Notes: generated by a model from the sequence alone, not told the origin. A DNA stretch of 64,000 nucleotides from Bacteroidaceae bacterium (GCA_024398435.1 JAKSJD010000004.1:144723-208722), one strand, 5' to 3'; shown: positions 8,370 through 18,711, numbered from the stretch's first letter. Translations and numbers: made by a program.

Positions 8370-10259
8370 ATGTTGACGATGGAATACGATGTGATAGTAG
8401 TGGGAGCCGGACATGCCGGATGCGAGGCAGCCCACAGTGCGGCAAGACTTGGAGCAAAGACTTGCCTCGTCACGATGGACATGAACAAGATTGCGCAGAT
8501 GTCGTGCAATCCAGCTGTTGGAGGCATTGCCAAAGGTCAGATAGTTCGCGAAATCGATGCCCTTGGAGGTATGATGGGCGTAGTGACCGACCGATGCGCC
8601 ATCCAGTTCCGCATGCTCAATCTCTCGAAAGGACCGGCCGTTTGGAGCCCTCGCGCACAGTGCGACCGTGCCAAATTCATCTGGACATGGAGAGAAATCC
8701 TTGAAAATACTCCAAACCTCCACATCTGGCAAGACCAAGTGTGCGAACTGCTCACCAACGAGGTCGACGGACAGCACGAAGTGGCGGGAGTGCGCACCAT
8801 CTGGGGAGCCGAACTCCGAGCCAAGTGTGTGGTAATCACCGCCGGAACATTCCTCAACGGCCTCATGCACATCGGGCGCAAGCAGATTGAGGGCGGACGC
8901 ATAAGCGAACCCGCAGCAAAGGGGCTCACCGAGTCAATCACCAAATGCGGCATACGAAGCGGACGAATGAAGACGGGAACTCCAGTCAGAATCGACAAGC
9001 GAAGTGTCGACTTCTCTTTGGCCGAACTGCAGGAAGGCGACGACACATTCCATAGATTCTCATTCCTCTCCGAACCACGAAAACTCAAGCAGTTGCCTTG
9101 CTGGATGTTCAAAACCAACAAGGAAGTGCACGACATACTCATTTCGGGCCTTGCCGATTCGCCTCTCTACAACGGGCAAATCCAGAGCATCGGACCTCGC
9201 TACTGCCCAAGCATAGAGACAAAACTCCACACTTTCCCAGATAAGGAAGAACACCAACTCTTCCTCGAACCTGAGGGCGAAACCACCAACGAGATGTATC
9301 TCAACGGATTCTCATCATCACTGCCGATGGACATCCAGATTGAAGCCCTCAAACGCATTCCTGCATTGAGAAATCTCGTGGTTTACCGTCCTGGCTATGC
9401 CATCGAATACGACTATTTCGACCCTACACAACTCACTCATTCACTCGAGTCGAAGGTGGTCAGAAACCTCTTCCTTGCAGGTCAGGTGAACGGTACGACT
9501 GGCTACGAAGAAGCAGCCGGACAAGGACTCATTGCCGGCATCAACGCCGCTATCAATGCCAAGGGCGAGGGCGAACCATTCACACTGAAACGCAACGAAG
9601 CCTACATCGGAGTGCTTATCGACGACCTCGTGACGAAGGGTGTGGACGAACCTTACCGAATGTTCACTTCAAGAGCCGAATACCGAATCCTCCTCCGTCA
9701 GGACGATGCCGATATGCGCCTCACAGAAAAGAGCTACCACCTCGGACTTGCCACAGAGGAACGCTACCAATACATGAAGAAAAAACTCGATGAAATCGAG
9801 CATTTGATAGATTTTGCACAGAATTTCTCAATCAAGCCAGCTCTTATCAATCCTGCCCTCGAACAGATTGGCACTACACCTCTTGAACGCGGGTGCAAGT
9901 TGATTGACCTGCTCGGCCGACCAAACGTCACGATTGAGAATCTTGCCCCTCACATCAAGGCATGGAAGAGTGAAATCGATAAAATCGAGGAACGACGCGA
10001 GGAAATTCTCGAAGCGGCCGAAATCCGCATCAAATACAAAGGTTATATAGAGCGCGAGAACATGATTGCCGAGAAGATGCTCCGACTTGAGAACATCAAG
10101 ATTCAGGGAAAGTTCGACTATATGAACATGAACCAAATCACCATCGAGGCACGCCAAAAACTCGCTGCCATCAATCCTGTCACACTCGCACAAGCCAGTC
10201 GAATTCCAGGCGTTTCGCCTTGCGACATCAATGTGATGCTCGTTTTGATGGGAAGATGA
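8370..10259 (+). CDS. mnmG: tRNA uridine-5-carboxymethylaminomethyl synthesis enzyme
   Basis: MnmG (GidA) works with MnmE to install the carboxymethylaminomethyl group on the wobble uridine of several tRNAs. The 629-aa protein shows the FAD-binding GAGHAGCEAA near residue 13, CNPAVGGIAKGQIVREID, MKTGTPVRI, and the late signature RMFTSRAEYRILLRQDDAD. The length is standard. Translation may start at 8370 or at the internal ATG at 8379 (MEYDVIVVGAG); the second fits homologues slightly better. It leads the run mnmG-apt-uvrC, which I recall as a conserved order in Bacteroidales. Confidence 0.97.
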   Translation: MLTMEYDVIVVGAGHAGCEAAHSAARLGAKTCLVTMDMNKIAQMSCNPAVGGIAKGQIVREIDALGGMMGVVTDRCAIQFRMLNLSKGPAVWSPRAQCDRAKFIWTWREILENTPNLHIWQDQVCELLTNEVDGQHEVAGVRTIWGAELRAKCVVITAGTFLNGLMHIGRKQIEGGRISEPAAKGLTESITKCGIRSGRMKTGTPVRIDKRSVDFSLAELQEGDDTFHRFSFLSEPRKLKQLPCWMFKTNKEVHDILISGLADSPLYNGQIQSIGPRYCPSIETKLHTFPDKEEHQLFLEPEGETTNEMYLNGFSSSLPMDIQIEALKRIPALRNLVVYRPGYAIEYDYFDPTQLTHSLESKVVRNLFLAGQVNGTTGYEEAAGQGLIAGINAAINAKGEGEPFTLKRNEAYIGVLIDDLVTKGVDEPYRMFTSRAEYRILLRQDDADMRLTEKSYHLGLATEERYQYMKKKLDEIEHLIDFAQNFSIKPALINPALEQIGTTPLERGCKLIDLLGRPNVTIENLAPHIKAWKSEIDKIEERREEILEAAEIRIKYKGYIERENMIAEKMLRLENIKIQGKFDYMNMNQITIEARQKLAAINPVTLAQASRIPGVSPCDINVMLVLMGR

Positions 10260-10267
10260 TTTTCTGG

Positions 10268-10312
10268 ATTCCATAGGTTTCCTAGGTTCCCTAGTGCTCC
10301 TAGATTCCCTAG
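10268..10312. repeat. Five-unit 9-bp tandem repeat (NTTCCCTAG)
   Basis: Five consecutive 9-nt units, ATTCCATAG, GTTTCCTAG, GTTCCCTAG, TGCTCCTAG and ATTCCCTAG, fill the mnmG-apt gap. A similar 9-bp array lies at 37585-37620. Confidence 0.75.
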
Positions 10313-10340
10313 CTAAAAAAATTATTAATAAACAAGAAAT

Positions 10341-10871
10341 ATGAACAATCAGTACTTATTGGATCATCTGCGTTCAATCCCAGATTTTCCACAGAAAGGA
10401 ATCAATTTCCGCGATGTAACAACCTTGTTTAAGGACCCAGAATGCCTCCGAATCATGGAAGAGGAGATGTACGAACTCTATAAGGACAAAGGCATCACAA
10501 AGGTGGTAGGAATCGAATCAAGAGGTTTCGTGATGGGAGCCATCCTCGCAAAGCGCCTCGGTGCAGGTCTTGCCCTTTGCCGCAAACCAGGCAAGTTGCC
10601 AGCAGAAACCATCAGTCAGACATTCAACAAGGAATACGGAACCGACACCATCGAAATCCATACCGATGCAATCACAGAAGATGATGTTGTGCTTATCCAC
10701 GACGACCTCCTTGCCACAGGCGGAACCATCAAGGCAGCTTGGGACCTCGTCAATAAGTTCAACCCAAAGAAGTGCTACATGAACTTCATCATCGAAATCC
10801 GCGACGAAGGTCTTCAGGGTCGCGAATTCCTCGGCGACGGCATCGAAATCACAACTCTCCTGAGTTTGTAA
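10341..10871 (+). CDS. apt: Adenine phosphoribosyltransferase
   Basis: Apt salvages adenine to AMP using PRPP. The 176-aa protein has the type I phosphoribosyltransferase loop VLIHDDLLATGGT at about 113-125, the ESRGFVMGA substrate segment and the opening IPDFPQKGINFRDVT typical of bacterial Apt. The length is normal. It lies 81 nt after mnmG across a 9-bp repeat array and is followed by a possible tiny membrane protein and a small secreted protein before uvrC. Confidence 0.96.
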   Translation: MNNQYLLDHLRSIPDFPQKGINFRDVTTLFKDPECLRIMEEEMYELYKDKGITKVVGIESRGFVMGAILAKRLGAGLALCRKPGKLPAETISQTFNKEYGTDTIEIHTDAITEDDVVLIHDDLLATGGTIKAAWDLVNKFNPKKCYMNFIIEIRDEGLQGREFLGDGIEITTLLSL

Positions 10872-10902
10872 GATTGCCACTGGCTTGATTCGCACTCGCG
10901 AC

Positions 10903-10986
10903 ATGGCCAAGACAGCCATCACCATCGGAGCTGTAGGTTTTGTTTTGGCATACTTCTGGCTCACCAAGTTTTTCCCATTCGGATAA
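10903..10986 (+). CDS. Candidate 27-aa hydrophobic mini-protein
   Basis: An ATG at 10903 opens a 27-codon frame ending at TAA 10984-10986. The peptide is one predicted membrane helix: a basic start (MAKT), a hydrophobic core ITIGAVGFVLAYFWL, then TKFFPFG. The frame also stays open upstream as far as apt, with a possible TTG start. It is followed by an AT-rich leader and the next gene. Composition like a membrane segment and codon use like the neighbours favour a real gene, but length alone gives weak support and I do not recognise a family. Confidence 0.4.
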   Translation: MAKTAITIGAVGFVLAYFWLTKFFPFG

Positions 10987-11024
10987 TACATAAAAATATT
11001 ATTAATACTTACATCAAAACCATC

Positions 11025-11561
11025 ATGAAAACCTTATTATTGAAATCGTCAGTTCTCCTCGTGATGCTGACTCTTATCATGACAAATGCCAATGCCCAAA
11101 CCGATAAGGACTTTATCGGCAATTGGAAGTATTCAGGTACATCCGGCAAGGGCGAAATCGAGTTCCTGCCCGACAGTGTGTTCAACATCAAGGCACGTAT
11201 GACACGTTCGTTCGACGATGGATTCCACGTAGATGCAACAGTCGACGTCACAGGCATGGGAATGTGGTCGGTAGAGGACAGCATTATCGAACGATTCATC
11301 GATGTGGAGTCGCTCGACATTAAGATTATCAACGTGAACGTACCTGGAATCGACCCTGATTTGGTTTCACGCGGACTTTACGAAATCAAGGCTCAGGCAA
11401 TGGACCCTGTGAAGACTTGGCTCAAGGAGCATCCAGAAGTGCTCACTTCTCATGAAACCATCAAGACATTCACTGCAGAGGAAATCACTACGGAAGAATG
11501 GCGTGACGGCGACCTTGAAAAAACTACCTATAAGCGCGAGAAAAGCAAGAAAAAGGAGTAA
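11025..11561 (+). CDS. Secreted lipocalin-like protein of unknown function
   Basis: The 178-aa product has a clear signal peptide (MKTLLLKSSVLLVMLTLIMTNANA, cleavage before Q25). The mature part opens with DFIGNWKYSG and alternates charged and hydrophobic strands (GEIEFLPDSVFNIKARM), a pattern seen in small lipocalin-like beta-barrel proteins of Bacteroidetes. The C-terminus is very basic (KREKSKKKE). It sits between apt and uvrC, 13 nt before uvrC, so it is probably co-transcribed. The role is unknown. Confidence 0.85.
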   Translation: MKTLLLKSSVLLVMLTLIMTNANAQTDKDFIGNWKYSGTSGKGEIEFLPDSVFNIKARMTRSFDDGFHVDATVDVTGMGMWSVEDSIIERFIDVESLDIKIINVNVPGIDPDLVSRGLYEIKAQAMDPVKTWLKEHPEVLTSHETIKTFTAEEITTEEWRDGDLEKTTYKREKSKKKE

Positions 11562-11574
11562 TCCTATATAATAA

Positions 11575-13401
11575 ATGAAGGAAAAGACGGAACGCACCGA
11601 ACGCTTGAAGACGATTGTTTCCGCTCTGCCCGAATGCCCTGGTTGCTATCAGTATTTGGACGAGAGCGGAACCATCATCTATGTGGGTAAGGCAAAGAAC
11701 CTCAAAAAGCGTGTGAGTTCCTATTTCCTGAAGAATGTCAACTCGAGAAAGACCCAGTTGCTCGTCAGTAAAATCCACGATATCAAGTACTTGACCGTAC
11801 CAACCGACTCCGACGCACTCCTTCTTGAGAACAATCTCATAAAGAAATACAAGCCCCACTACAATATTCTCCTCAAGGACGATAAGACCTATCCTTCCGT
11901 CTGTGTCACCAACGAGGAGTTTCCGCGAGTGTTTAAGACACGCACCATCATTCCTCGTCTCGGTACCTATTATGGGCCTTTCAGCCATTTGGGCACTCTC
12001 AACGGAATGCTCACACTCATCAACACTCTCTATCCTCTCCGCCGTTGCCGAATGGCTATCTCGGAGGAGGGCATCAGCGAGGGCAAATACAAGGCTTGTC
12101 TTCAATACCAAATCAAGAACTGCAAGGCTCCTTGCATTGCAAGGCAGACGAAGGCGGAATATCTTGAATGTGTGGCCGAAGTGAAGGAAATCCTCAAGGG
12201 AAACACTCGCAATGTGTGTGAACGCTTGCTTCGGAAAATGGAAGTTCTCTCGGCAGAAATGAGGTTTGAGGAAGCCATCGAAGTGAAGAAACAATACGAA
12301 ATGGCACTTGCATTTTGTGAGAAGAGTGAGGTCGTTTCGTTTGTCAACCACAATATCGACGTCTTCTCCATTGCCGACGACGAAAAATCGGCATTCATCA
12401 ATTATCTCCACGTGGCCAATGGCTGCATCAATCAGGCCTTTACCTTCGAATATGCCAAGCGAACAGAGGAAACTCAGGAAGACCTCCTCGCCCTCGGAAT
12501 CGTGGAAATGAGGGAAAGATACGGAAGCAAGTCGAAGGAAATCATTGTGCCGTTCCCACTCGATGTTGCCCTTCCCGACGTTCAGTTTGTAGTGCCGCAG
12601 CGAGGCGACAAGCGCCATTTGCTCGAACTCTCCATGGCCAATGTGCGTCAGTACAAATTTGATAAGGCACGCCAAGCCGAACGACTCAATCCGGAACAAA
12701 AGACAACGAATCTCTTGAAGGAACTTCAAGTCAAACTCCAGTTGGAGCATCTTCCTCTTCATATCGAGTGCTTCGACAACAGCAATATTTCGGGAGCAGA
12801 TGCAGTGGCTGGATGTGTTGTCTTCAAGAAGGCAAAACCATCGAAAAGCGACTACCGCAAATACAATATCCGCACCGTTTCTGGCCCTGACGATTATGCC
12901 TCTATGGCCGAAGTCGTGTTCCGCAGATACAGGCGAATGGTCGACGAACAGCAATCGCTTCCAAACCTCATCATAGCCGATGGAGGCAAGGGGCAGATGG
13001 AGGTAATCCGCAAAGAGGTGGAAGACAATCTAGGCCTCAATATTCCTATTGCCGGTCTTGCCAAGGATGGCCACCATCGCACGTCCCAATTGCTCGTTTT
13101 CAACAATGGTGAAATCGTAACCGTCGGCATCGACACGAAGAGTGCCCTTTTCCTCTTCCTCACTCGCATACAGGATGAGGTCCACCGTTATGCTATTCAG
13201 TTCCACCGCCAGAAGCGAAGCAAGCGTCAGATAGTTTCCGAACTCGACGGAATCAAAGGAATAGGTGAGACAACGAAGACGGCCCTTCTCCGCCATTTCC
13301 ATAGTGTGAAGCGAATCCGCGAGGCATCCGAAGCCGACCTCGTCAACCTTATTGGCAAAGCCAAAGCCAAACTTATCATCGAAGGTTTGAAAAACACGTA
13401 G
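11575..13401 (+). CDS. uvrC: UvrABC excinuclease subunit C
   Basis: UvrC makes both incisions in nucleotide excision repair. The 608-aa protein has the N-terminal GIY-YIG domain (PGCYQYLDESGTIIYVGKAK at about 22-41), a UVR motif near 223-240 (MRFEEAIEVKKQYEMA), the RNase H-like C-terminal nuclease with IECFDNSN, LIIADGGKGQMEV and a conserved H/D set, and a terminal helix-hairpin-helix pair (LDGIKGIGETTKTALL). All domains are intact. It ends the mnmG-apt run; the next gene, GH95, has its own promoter box. Confidence 0.97.
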   Translation: MKEKTERTERLKTIVSALPECPGCYQYLDESGTIIYVGKAKNLKKRVSSYFLKNVNSRKTQLLVSKIHDIKYLTVPTDSDALLLENNLIKKYKPHYNILLKDDKTYPSVCVTNEEFPRVFKTRTIIPRLGTYYGPFSHLGTLNGMLTLINTLYPLRRCRMAISEEGISEGKYKACLQYQIKNCKAPCIARQTKAEYLECVAEVKEILKGNTRNVCERLLRKMEVLSAEMRFEEAIEVKKQYEMALAFCEKSEVVSFVNHNIDVFSIADDEKSAFINYLHVANGCINQAFTFEYAKRTEETQEDLLALGIVEMRERYGSKSKEIIVPFPLDVALPDVQFVVPQRGDKRHLLELSMANVRQYKFDKARQAERLNPEQKTTNLLKELQVKLQLEHLPLHIECFDNSNISGADAVAGCVVFKKAKPSKSDYRKYNIRTVSGPDDYASMAEVVFRRYRRMVDEQQSLPNLIIADGGKGQMEVIRKEVEDNLGLNIPIAGLAKDGHHRTSQLLVFNNGEIVTVGIDTKSALFLFLTRIQDEVHRYAIQFHRQKRSKRQIVSELDGIKGIGETTKTALLRHFHSVKRIREASEADLVNLIGKAKAKLIIEGLKNT

Positions 13402-13502
13402 AATTGATAACGCTATTGCTCAATTCATCTAAAAAATGAGGAGTGAAGAATGAAAAAGAGAAAAAAATCGGCATTCTACACTCGTCATACCACATTATTT
13501 AT

Positions 13503-13510
13503 TATCTTTG
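13503..13510 (+). promoter_or_regulatory. -7 promoter box for the GH95 cluster
   Basis: TATCTTTG is a perfect TAnnTTTG box, 54 nt before the GH95 start codon. Confidence 0.65.
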
Positions 13511-13564
13511 TAGCCAATATTTAGTCAAATCACATCAATAATCAATAACAAAAACAACAGTATC

Positions 13565-16051
13565 ATGAAGAAATCTACTATCCAGTCGGCTAAAATGCTG
13601 GCATTAGTTGCTTTCGGTCTTTTGGCATGGAACAGTGCCTCGGCTCAGGACAACACTGAGAAACTTTGGTACGATGCTCCTGCTAAGATTTGGCTTGAGG
13701 CAGTGCCTATCGGTAATTCCCACATGGGCGGAATGGTCTATGGTGGCATCAAGGAAGAAACCATCCAATTGAATGAAGAAACATTCTGGTCGGGCGGTCC
13801 TCACAACAACAACAGCACCACTTCCCTTCAGCATCTGCAGGAAGTGCGCGACCTCATCTTCAATGAAAAGGAAGTAGAGGCAGAACAGATTATCAACCGC
13901 GAGTTCATCAAGGGTCCTCACGGAATGCGTTTCCTCAGTCTTGGCGACATCAAAATCTCTTACCCTAAGGTTTCGGCCGAAGGTGCAACAGATTTCTACC
14001 GCGACCTAGACCTCACTCAGGCTTTGGCCAACACAAGTTATACAGCCGGTGGCGTGAAGTACACTCGCACTGCATTTGCTTCAATGGCCGACAGTGTAGT
14101 TATCGTTCGCATGGAAGCACAGGGTGGCAAGATGGATTTCAATCTCAGCCATCAATGCATTTTCCCATCTACCTACAACTATTCTGGCAATACAATCGTT
14201 GCAACGATTCAGGGAGTCGATCAGGAAGGCATCAAGGCTGCTCTTACTGCCAAGTGTGTTACAAAGGTTCTCACCGACGGACAGGTAGCCACTACAGAAG
14301 TTGAGGGCAAGCAGGCACTCGGAGTGAGCAATGCCACTTATGCCACACTCATCATCTGTGCTTCAACCAATTTCAAGAACTATCATGATGTCACTGCTGA
14401 TGCCGATGCACGCAATGCACGCCTCATGGCTGCAGCCGAAAAGATTGCCTACAACGACTTGAAGCAGCGCCACATCAAATCATATCAGAAGCAGTACAAC
14501 CGCGTTCATCTCAACCTCACTTCTTCCGAAAACAGCAAGTTGCCAACCGATAAGCGCCTCGATGCGTTTGCTGGAAGCGACGATATGGGAATGGTTGCCC
14601 TTTTGTTCAATTTCGGACGCTATCTCCTCATCTCATCATCACAGCCAGGAGGTCAGGCAGCCAATCTTCAGGGAGTTTGGAACGATAAGCGCGATGCTCC
14701 TTGGGACAGCAAGTACACAATCAACATCAATGCCGAAATGAACTATTGGCCAGCAGAGGTTTGTAACCTTCAGGAAACTACCGAGCCTCTCTTCTCAATG
14801 ATTCGCGACTTGAGCGAGACAGGTAAGGTTACTGCAAAGCAAATGTACGACTGCGGTGGATGGATGGCCCACCACAACACCGATATCTGGCGCATTGCAG
14901 GTCCTATCGACGGAGCTGCTTGGGGTATGTATCCAAATGGTGGTGCATGGCTTGCAACACACCTCTGGCAACACTATCTCTACACAGGCGACAAAAAGTT
15001 CCTCAAGGAATGGTATCCAATCATCAAGGGAACTGCCGACTTCTATATTGATTATCTCACAAAGCATCCAAAATACGGATGGCTCGTATTGGCTCCATCA
15101 GTAAGTCCTGAACAGGGACCTGCCGGAAAGCGCTCAAACATCACAGCCGGATGTACGATGGACAATCAAATTGTATTCGATGCTCTTGCCAACACTCTCA
15201 ATGCTGCCAAGGCACTTGGAGTGGACAAGGATTATCAGGCAACTCTTCAGAAGACTCTCAACAACTTGCCTCCAATGCAGATTGGTCGCTACAAGCAGTT
15301 GCAGGAATGGCTCATCGATGCCGACGATCCTCGCAATCAGCACCGCCACATTTCACACCTCTATGGTCTCTATCCATCAAATCAGATAAGTCCATTCACT
15401 CATCCTGACCTCTTCGAAGCAGCAAAGCAGACTCTCATTCAGCGCGGCGACATGGCCACAGGTTGGAGTCTTGGATGGAAGATCAATTTCTGGGCACGTA
15501 TGCTCGATGGCGACCATGCATTCGTGATTCTCAGCAATATGCTCCATCTACTCCCTGCAGAGAATGGTTCGTTCGGACATCCAAACGGCCGTACATTCCC
15601 TAATCTCTTCGATGCTCACCCACCTTTCCAGATTGACGGAAACTTCGGTGCAACAGCAGGTATTGCCGAAATGCTTCTCCAGAGTCACGACGGTGCAGTG
15701 CATCTTCTCCCAGCATTGCCATCAGTATGGAAGAGCGGAAGCGTGAGCGGCCTTCTTGCACGCGGTGGATTCGAGGTAGATATGACTTGGGAAGATGCAG
15801 CACTCGCTACTGCTACAATCAAGTCAACCATTGGCGGCACAATCCGTATCCGTTCATCAGTTCCTTTGAAGGGTGCAGGTCTTACAAAGGCAAAGGGTGA
15901 ATGTCCAAACCCATTGTTCGCTCCAGCTGAAGTGAAGGACCCACTCGTTTCTTCCGAACTCGGTACAGCTCCAAAGGCACAACTTCAGAGCTACTACACT
16001 TACGACCTCAAGACCACAGCAGGCAAGACATATAAAGTCACTCGTGGATAG
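13565..16051 (+). CDS. Secreted GH95 alpha-L-fucosidase/galactosidase
   Basis: GH95 enzymes remove alpha-L-fucose, or in some Bacteroides alpha-L-galactose, from glycans. The 828-aa protein has a signal peptide ending SASAQ at about 28, an N-terminal beta-sandwich with GGMVYGG and [10 protein letters not shown], and an (alpha/alpha)6 catalytic domain with [31 protein letters not shown] and Asp691 in FQIDGNFG, the position of the general base region. The C-terminal sandwich is complete. It heads a run with GH27, CE6 and an alpha/beta hydrolase. Given the xylan genes elsewhere in the window, alpha-L-galactosidase activity on glucuronoarabinoxylan side chains is as likely as fucosidase; this is inference. 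Confidence 0.93.
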   Translation: MKKSTIQSAKMLALVAFGLLAWNSASAQDNTEKLWYDAPAKIWLEAVPIGNSHMGGMVYGGIKEETIQLNEETFWSGGPHNNNSTTSLQHLQEVRDLIFNEKEVEAEQIINREFIKGPHGMRFLSLGDIKISYPKVSAEGATDFYRDLDLTQALANTSYTAGGVKYTRTAFASMADSVVIVRMEAQGGKMDFNLSHQCIFPSTYNYSGNTIVATIQGVDQEGIKAALTAKCVTKVLTDGQVATTEVEGKQALGVSNATYATLIICASTNFKNYHDVTADADARNARLMAAAEKIAYNDLKQRHIKSYQKQYNRVHLNLTSSENSKLPTDKRLDAFAGSDDMGMVALLFNFGRYLLISSSQPGGQAANLQGVWNDKRDAPWDSKYTININAEMNYWPAEVCNLQETTEPLFSMIRDLSETGKVTAKQMYDCGGWMAHHNTDIWRIAGPIDGAAWGMYPNGGAWLATHLWQHYLYTGDKKFLKEWYPIIKGTADFYIDYLTKHPKYGWLVLAPSVSPEQGPAGKRSNITAGCTMDNQIVFDALANTLNAAKALGVDKDYQATLQKTLNNLPPMQIGRYKQLQEWLIDADDPRNQHRHISHLYGLYPSNQISPFTHPDLFEAAKQTLIQRGDMATGWSLGWKINFWARMLDGDHAFVILSNMLHLLPAENGSFGHPNGRTFPNLFDAHPPFQIDGNFGATAGIAEMLLQSHDGAVHLLPALPSVWKSGSVSGLLARGGFEVDMTWEDAALATATIKSTIGGTIRIRSSVPLKGAGLTKAKGECPNPLFAPAEVKDPLVSSELGTAPKAQLQSYYTYDLKTTAGKTYKVTRG

Positions 16052-16105
16052 TTTCATCCCAAATTAGAAATAATATAATTACAAACAAATAAAAATTCAA
16101 ACAGA

Positions 16106-17710
16106 ATGAAAAAGACAACAATCATTGCAGCTCTCTGCATGTTCGGTGCCTCTTCTCTTATGGCACAGTCACAGTACCCAACAATGGGATGGAGCTCATG
16201 GAACACATTTGCCATCAACATCAACGAAAAGCTCATCATGGAGCAAGCCGATGCAATGGCAAGTTCAGCACTCTACGATGCTGGCTATCGCTACATCAAC
16301 ATCGACGATGGTTACTTTGGCGGACGCGATGAGGAAGGCAATCTTCTCTTCCATCCAGTTAAGTTCCCTAACGGCCTCAAGCCAGTGGTCGACCACATCC
16401 ACAGCAAGGGCCTCAAGGCAGGTATCTATTCCGATGCAGGTCGCAGCACATGTGCATTCAATTTCGGTGGCGACACAATCAGCCACGATGTAGGTCTTTA
16501 TTGCCACGACCAACTCGACATCAACCAGTTCATCAATGACCTCGATTTCGACTTTATCAAGGTCGATTTCTGTGGTGGTTCTCCAGGTCACAACAAGGCT
16601 CATACAAAGCTTTCAGAGCGTGAGCGTTACACCGACATTGCTCAGGCAATTGCCAACACAGGCAAGAAGGACTTCCGTCTCAATGCATGCCGTTGGGCTT
16701 ATCCAGGTACATGGATTGGTAAGGTGGCAGGTTCATGGCGTACAACAGGCGACATCAACAGCAGTTGGCGCTCAGTTCGCGGCATCCTTCGCGAAAACCT
16801 CTATATGTCAGCTTATGCTTCACTTGGCCACTACAACGATATGGACATGCTCGAGGTTGGCCGTACACTCAGTGAAGAAGAAGACAAGACCCACTTCGGA
16901 ATGTGGTGTATTATGAACAGTCCATTGCTCATCGGTTGCGATATGCGCAATATCAAGCCAGCAGCAATGACTCTCATGACCAACAAGGAACTCCTTGCAC
17001 TCAATCAAGACCCATTCGGTCGTCAAGCTTACGTAGCAGCAGAAATCAATGGATGCTATATTCTCGTGAAGGACGTTGAGAAGCTCTACGGACCAAAGCG
17101 TGCCATTGCAGTTTACAATCCAAACGACGATGCCCGCACCGTAAATCTCCCATTGAAGGAAGTTGACCTCGCCGGAACAACTCTCCCACGCGACCTCTTC
17201 GAGCATAAGGACCTCCCTGCAGTTGCAGGCGAATTCAAGGTAGAAGTTCCTGCTCATGGTACTCGCATCTACACACTAAGTGCAAAGCAGCGTCTTGAGC
17301 GTACAATCTACGAAGCAGAAACTGCAAAGATTGATGCTTACCAGGAACTCCAGAACAACCAGCAGGCACAGACAGGTATCTACGAATACGATGCCAATTG
17401 CCGCAGTGGCCTCAAGGCTTCATGGCTTGGTATGGGCAACGAAAACTCACTTTGCTGGAACACAGTTTACAGCATCAAGGGTGGCACATACACTCTCAAG
17501 ATTGCTTACCAGTCAGAGGAGAAGCGCATGATGTGTGTCGAGGTTAACGGAAAGAAAGTTGATAAGCTCAAGGTCAGCACAGGCGATCCAAACAAGGTAG
17601 ATGTAGTTGAGACAACAATCACACTCAAGAAGGGTGAGAACACAATCCGCCTCTACAACGCAGCCACTTGGATGCCAAACATCGACTATATCGAACTTTC
17701 AGCAAAGTAA
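16106..17710 (+). CDS. Secreted GH27 alpha-galactosidase with CBM35-like domain
   Basis: GH27 enzymes release alpha-D-galactose, or beta-L-arabinopyranose in some members. The 534-aa protein has a signal peptide (to about residue 20), the family start PTMGWSSWNTF, YINIDDGY, the nucleophile Asp154 in FIKVDFCGG and the acid/base Asp245 in GHYNDMDML. A C-terminal beta-sandwich (about 395-534, YEAETAK to NIDYIELSAK) looks like a CBM35-type carbohydrate-binding module. It follows GH95 by 54 nt. Which sugar is cleaved cannot be decided from sequence; alpha-galactosyl decoration of xylan or galactomannan is plausible. Confidence 0.93.
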   Translation: MKKTTIIAALCMFGASSLMAQSQYPTMGWSSWNTFAININEKLIMEQADAMASSALYDAGYRYINIDDGYFGGRDEEGNLLFHPVKFPNGLKPVVDHIHSKGLKAGIYSDAGRSTCAFNFGGDTISHDVGLYCHDQLDINQFINDLDFDFIKVDFCGGSPGHNKAHTKLSERERYTDIAQAIANTGKKDFRLNACRWAYPGTWIGKVAGSWRTTGDINSSWRSVRGILRENLYMSAYASLGHYNDMDMLEVGRTLSEEEDKTHFGMWCIMNSPLLIGCDMRNIKPAAMTLMTNKELLALNQDPFGRQAYVAAEINGCYILVKDVEKLYGPKRAIAVYNPNDDARTVNLPLKEVDLAGTTLPRDLFEHKDLPAVAGEFKVEVPAHGTRIYTLSAKQRLERTIYEAETAKIDAYQELQNNQQAQTGIYEYDANCRSGLKASWLGMGNENSLCWNTVYSIKGGTYTLKIAYQSEEKRMMCVEVNGKKVDKLKVSTGDPNKVDVVETTITLKKGENTIRLYNAATWMPNIDYIELSAK

Positions 17711-17733
17711 AAAATAATAAGCCCCCTCTCAAT

Positions 17734-17831
17734 TCAATGGTCTTTGCACCCCCTTCGGTTCCTCAATGGTCTTTACACCCCCTTCGGTTCCCCCGTTATC
17801 GGGGGACGGAAACGTTATCGGGGGACAGAAA
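17734..17831. repeat. Two nested tandem duplications between GH27 and CE6
   Basis: A 29-nt unit beginning TCAATGGTCTTT is repeated directly (17734-17762 and 17763-17791) with one mismatch. Immediately after, a 19-nt unit CGTTATCGGGGGACGGAAA is repeated (17794-17812 and 17813-17831) with one mismatch. Both are rich in C or G runs resembling the C-rich intergenic element seen near 59.7 and 63 kb. Confidence 0.9.
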
Positions 17832-17873
17832 TCCCCAAAGGTGAGACTTGCAGACCAAAACTATTAAATTATT

Positions 17874-18695
17874 ATGAAAAGATATTTAACATTAGCAATG
17901 GCACTCATGGTAGCAGTAGTGATGAGTGCAAAACCAGATAAGAACTTCCACATCTACCTCTGTTTCGGACAGTCGAATATGGAAGGCAATGCACGAATTG
18001 AAGAAGTTGACCGTCAGGGTGTCGACCCACGTTTCGTTATGATGGCAGCAGCAGAAGGCAAGGAGCGCCACCTTGGACAGTGGTATCCAGCAATTCCACC
18101 TCTCTGCCGCGAGAACAACGGTCTTACACCAGTCGATTATTTCGGCCGCACACTCGTTGAGAACCTTCCACAGAAGGTACGCGTCGGAGTCATCAATGTA
18201 GCAGTAGGCGGATGCAAGATTGAAGCCTTCATGCAAGAGAAGATTGAAGACTATGCCAAGACAGCACCAATATGGATGAAGGGTATGCTCGAAGCCTATA
18301 ACAACGACCCATACCAGCGCCTCCTCGATATGGCTCGCCTCGCACAGAAGGAAGGAGTTATCAAGGGTATTCTCCTCCATCAGGGTGAATCAAACACAGG
18401 CGAGAAAGACTGGCCAGAGAAGGTGAAGATCGTTTATGAGCGTTTGCTCAAGGACCTTGGCCTCAAGGCAAAGAAATGTCCATTGCTCGTGGGCGAAGTA
18501 GTCAATGCCGACACAGGCGGTGTTTGTGCATCGATGAACGAGATTATCCAGACAGTTCCACAGACCATCCCAACAGCTCATGTCATTTCATCAGCAGGAT
18601 GTCCAGATGGTCCCGACAATCTCCACTTCAATGCAGAAGGCTATCGCATGCTTGGTAAGCGCTATGCCGAAGCAATGCTCAAGGTGTTGAAGTAA
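17874..18695 (+). CDS. Secreted CE6-type carbohydrate acetylesterase
   Basis: This SGNH-type esterase probably removes O-acetyl groups from a glycan. The 273-aa protein has a signal peptide (about 1-18), the nucleophile block CFGQSNMEG with Ser34, the oxyanion block VGGCKIEAF, the HQGESNT block typical of the sialate O-acetylesterase/CE6 group, and the catalytic Asp-His pair in DNLHFNAEGY. Acetylxylan esterase activity fits the xylan genes in the window, but sialate or other acetyl substrates are possible. It is the third gene of the GH95 cluster, separated from GH27 by tandem repeats. Confidence 0.9.
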   Translation: MKRYLTLAMALMVAVVMSAKPDKNFHIYLCFGQSNMEGNARIEEVDRQGVDPRFVMMAAAEGKERHLGQWYPAIPPLCRENNGLTPVDYFGRTLVENLPQKVRVGVINVAVGGCKIEAFMQEKIEDYAKTAPIWMKGMLEAYNNDPYQRLLDMARLAQKEGVIKGILLHQGESNTGEKDWPEKVKIVYERLLKDLGLKAKKCPLLVGEVVNADTGGVCASMNEIIQTVPQTIPTAHVISSAGCPDGPDNLHFNAEGYRMLGKRYAEAMLKVLK

Positions 18696-18711
18696 TATAA
18701 GAACCAACCTT

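Noticed and set aside
11524-12954. 476-codon open frame on the minus strand opposite uvrC
   Set aside because: It is the antisense shadow of an intact uvrC, has no promoter or family motif, and its composition follows the codon structure of the sense gene.
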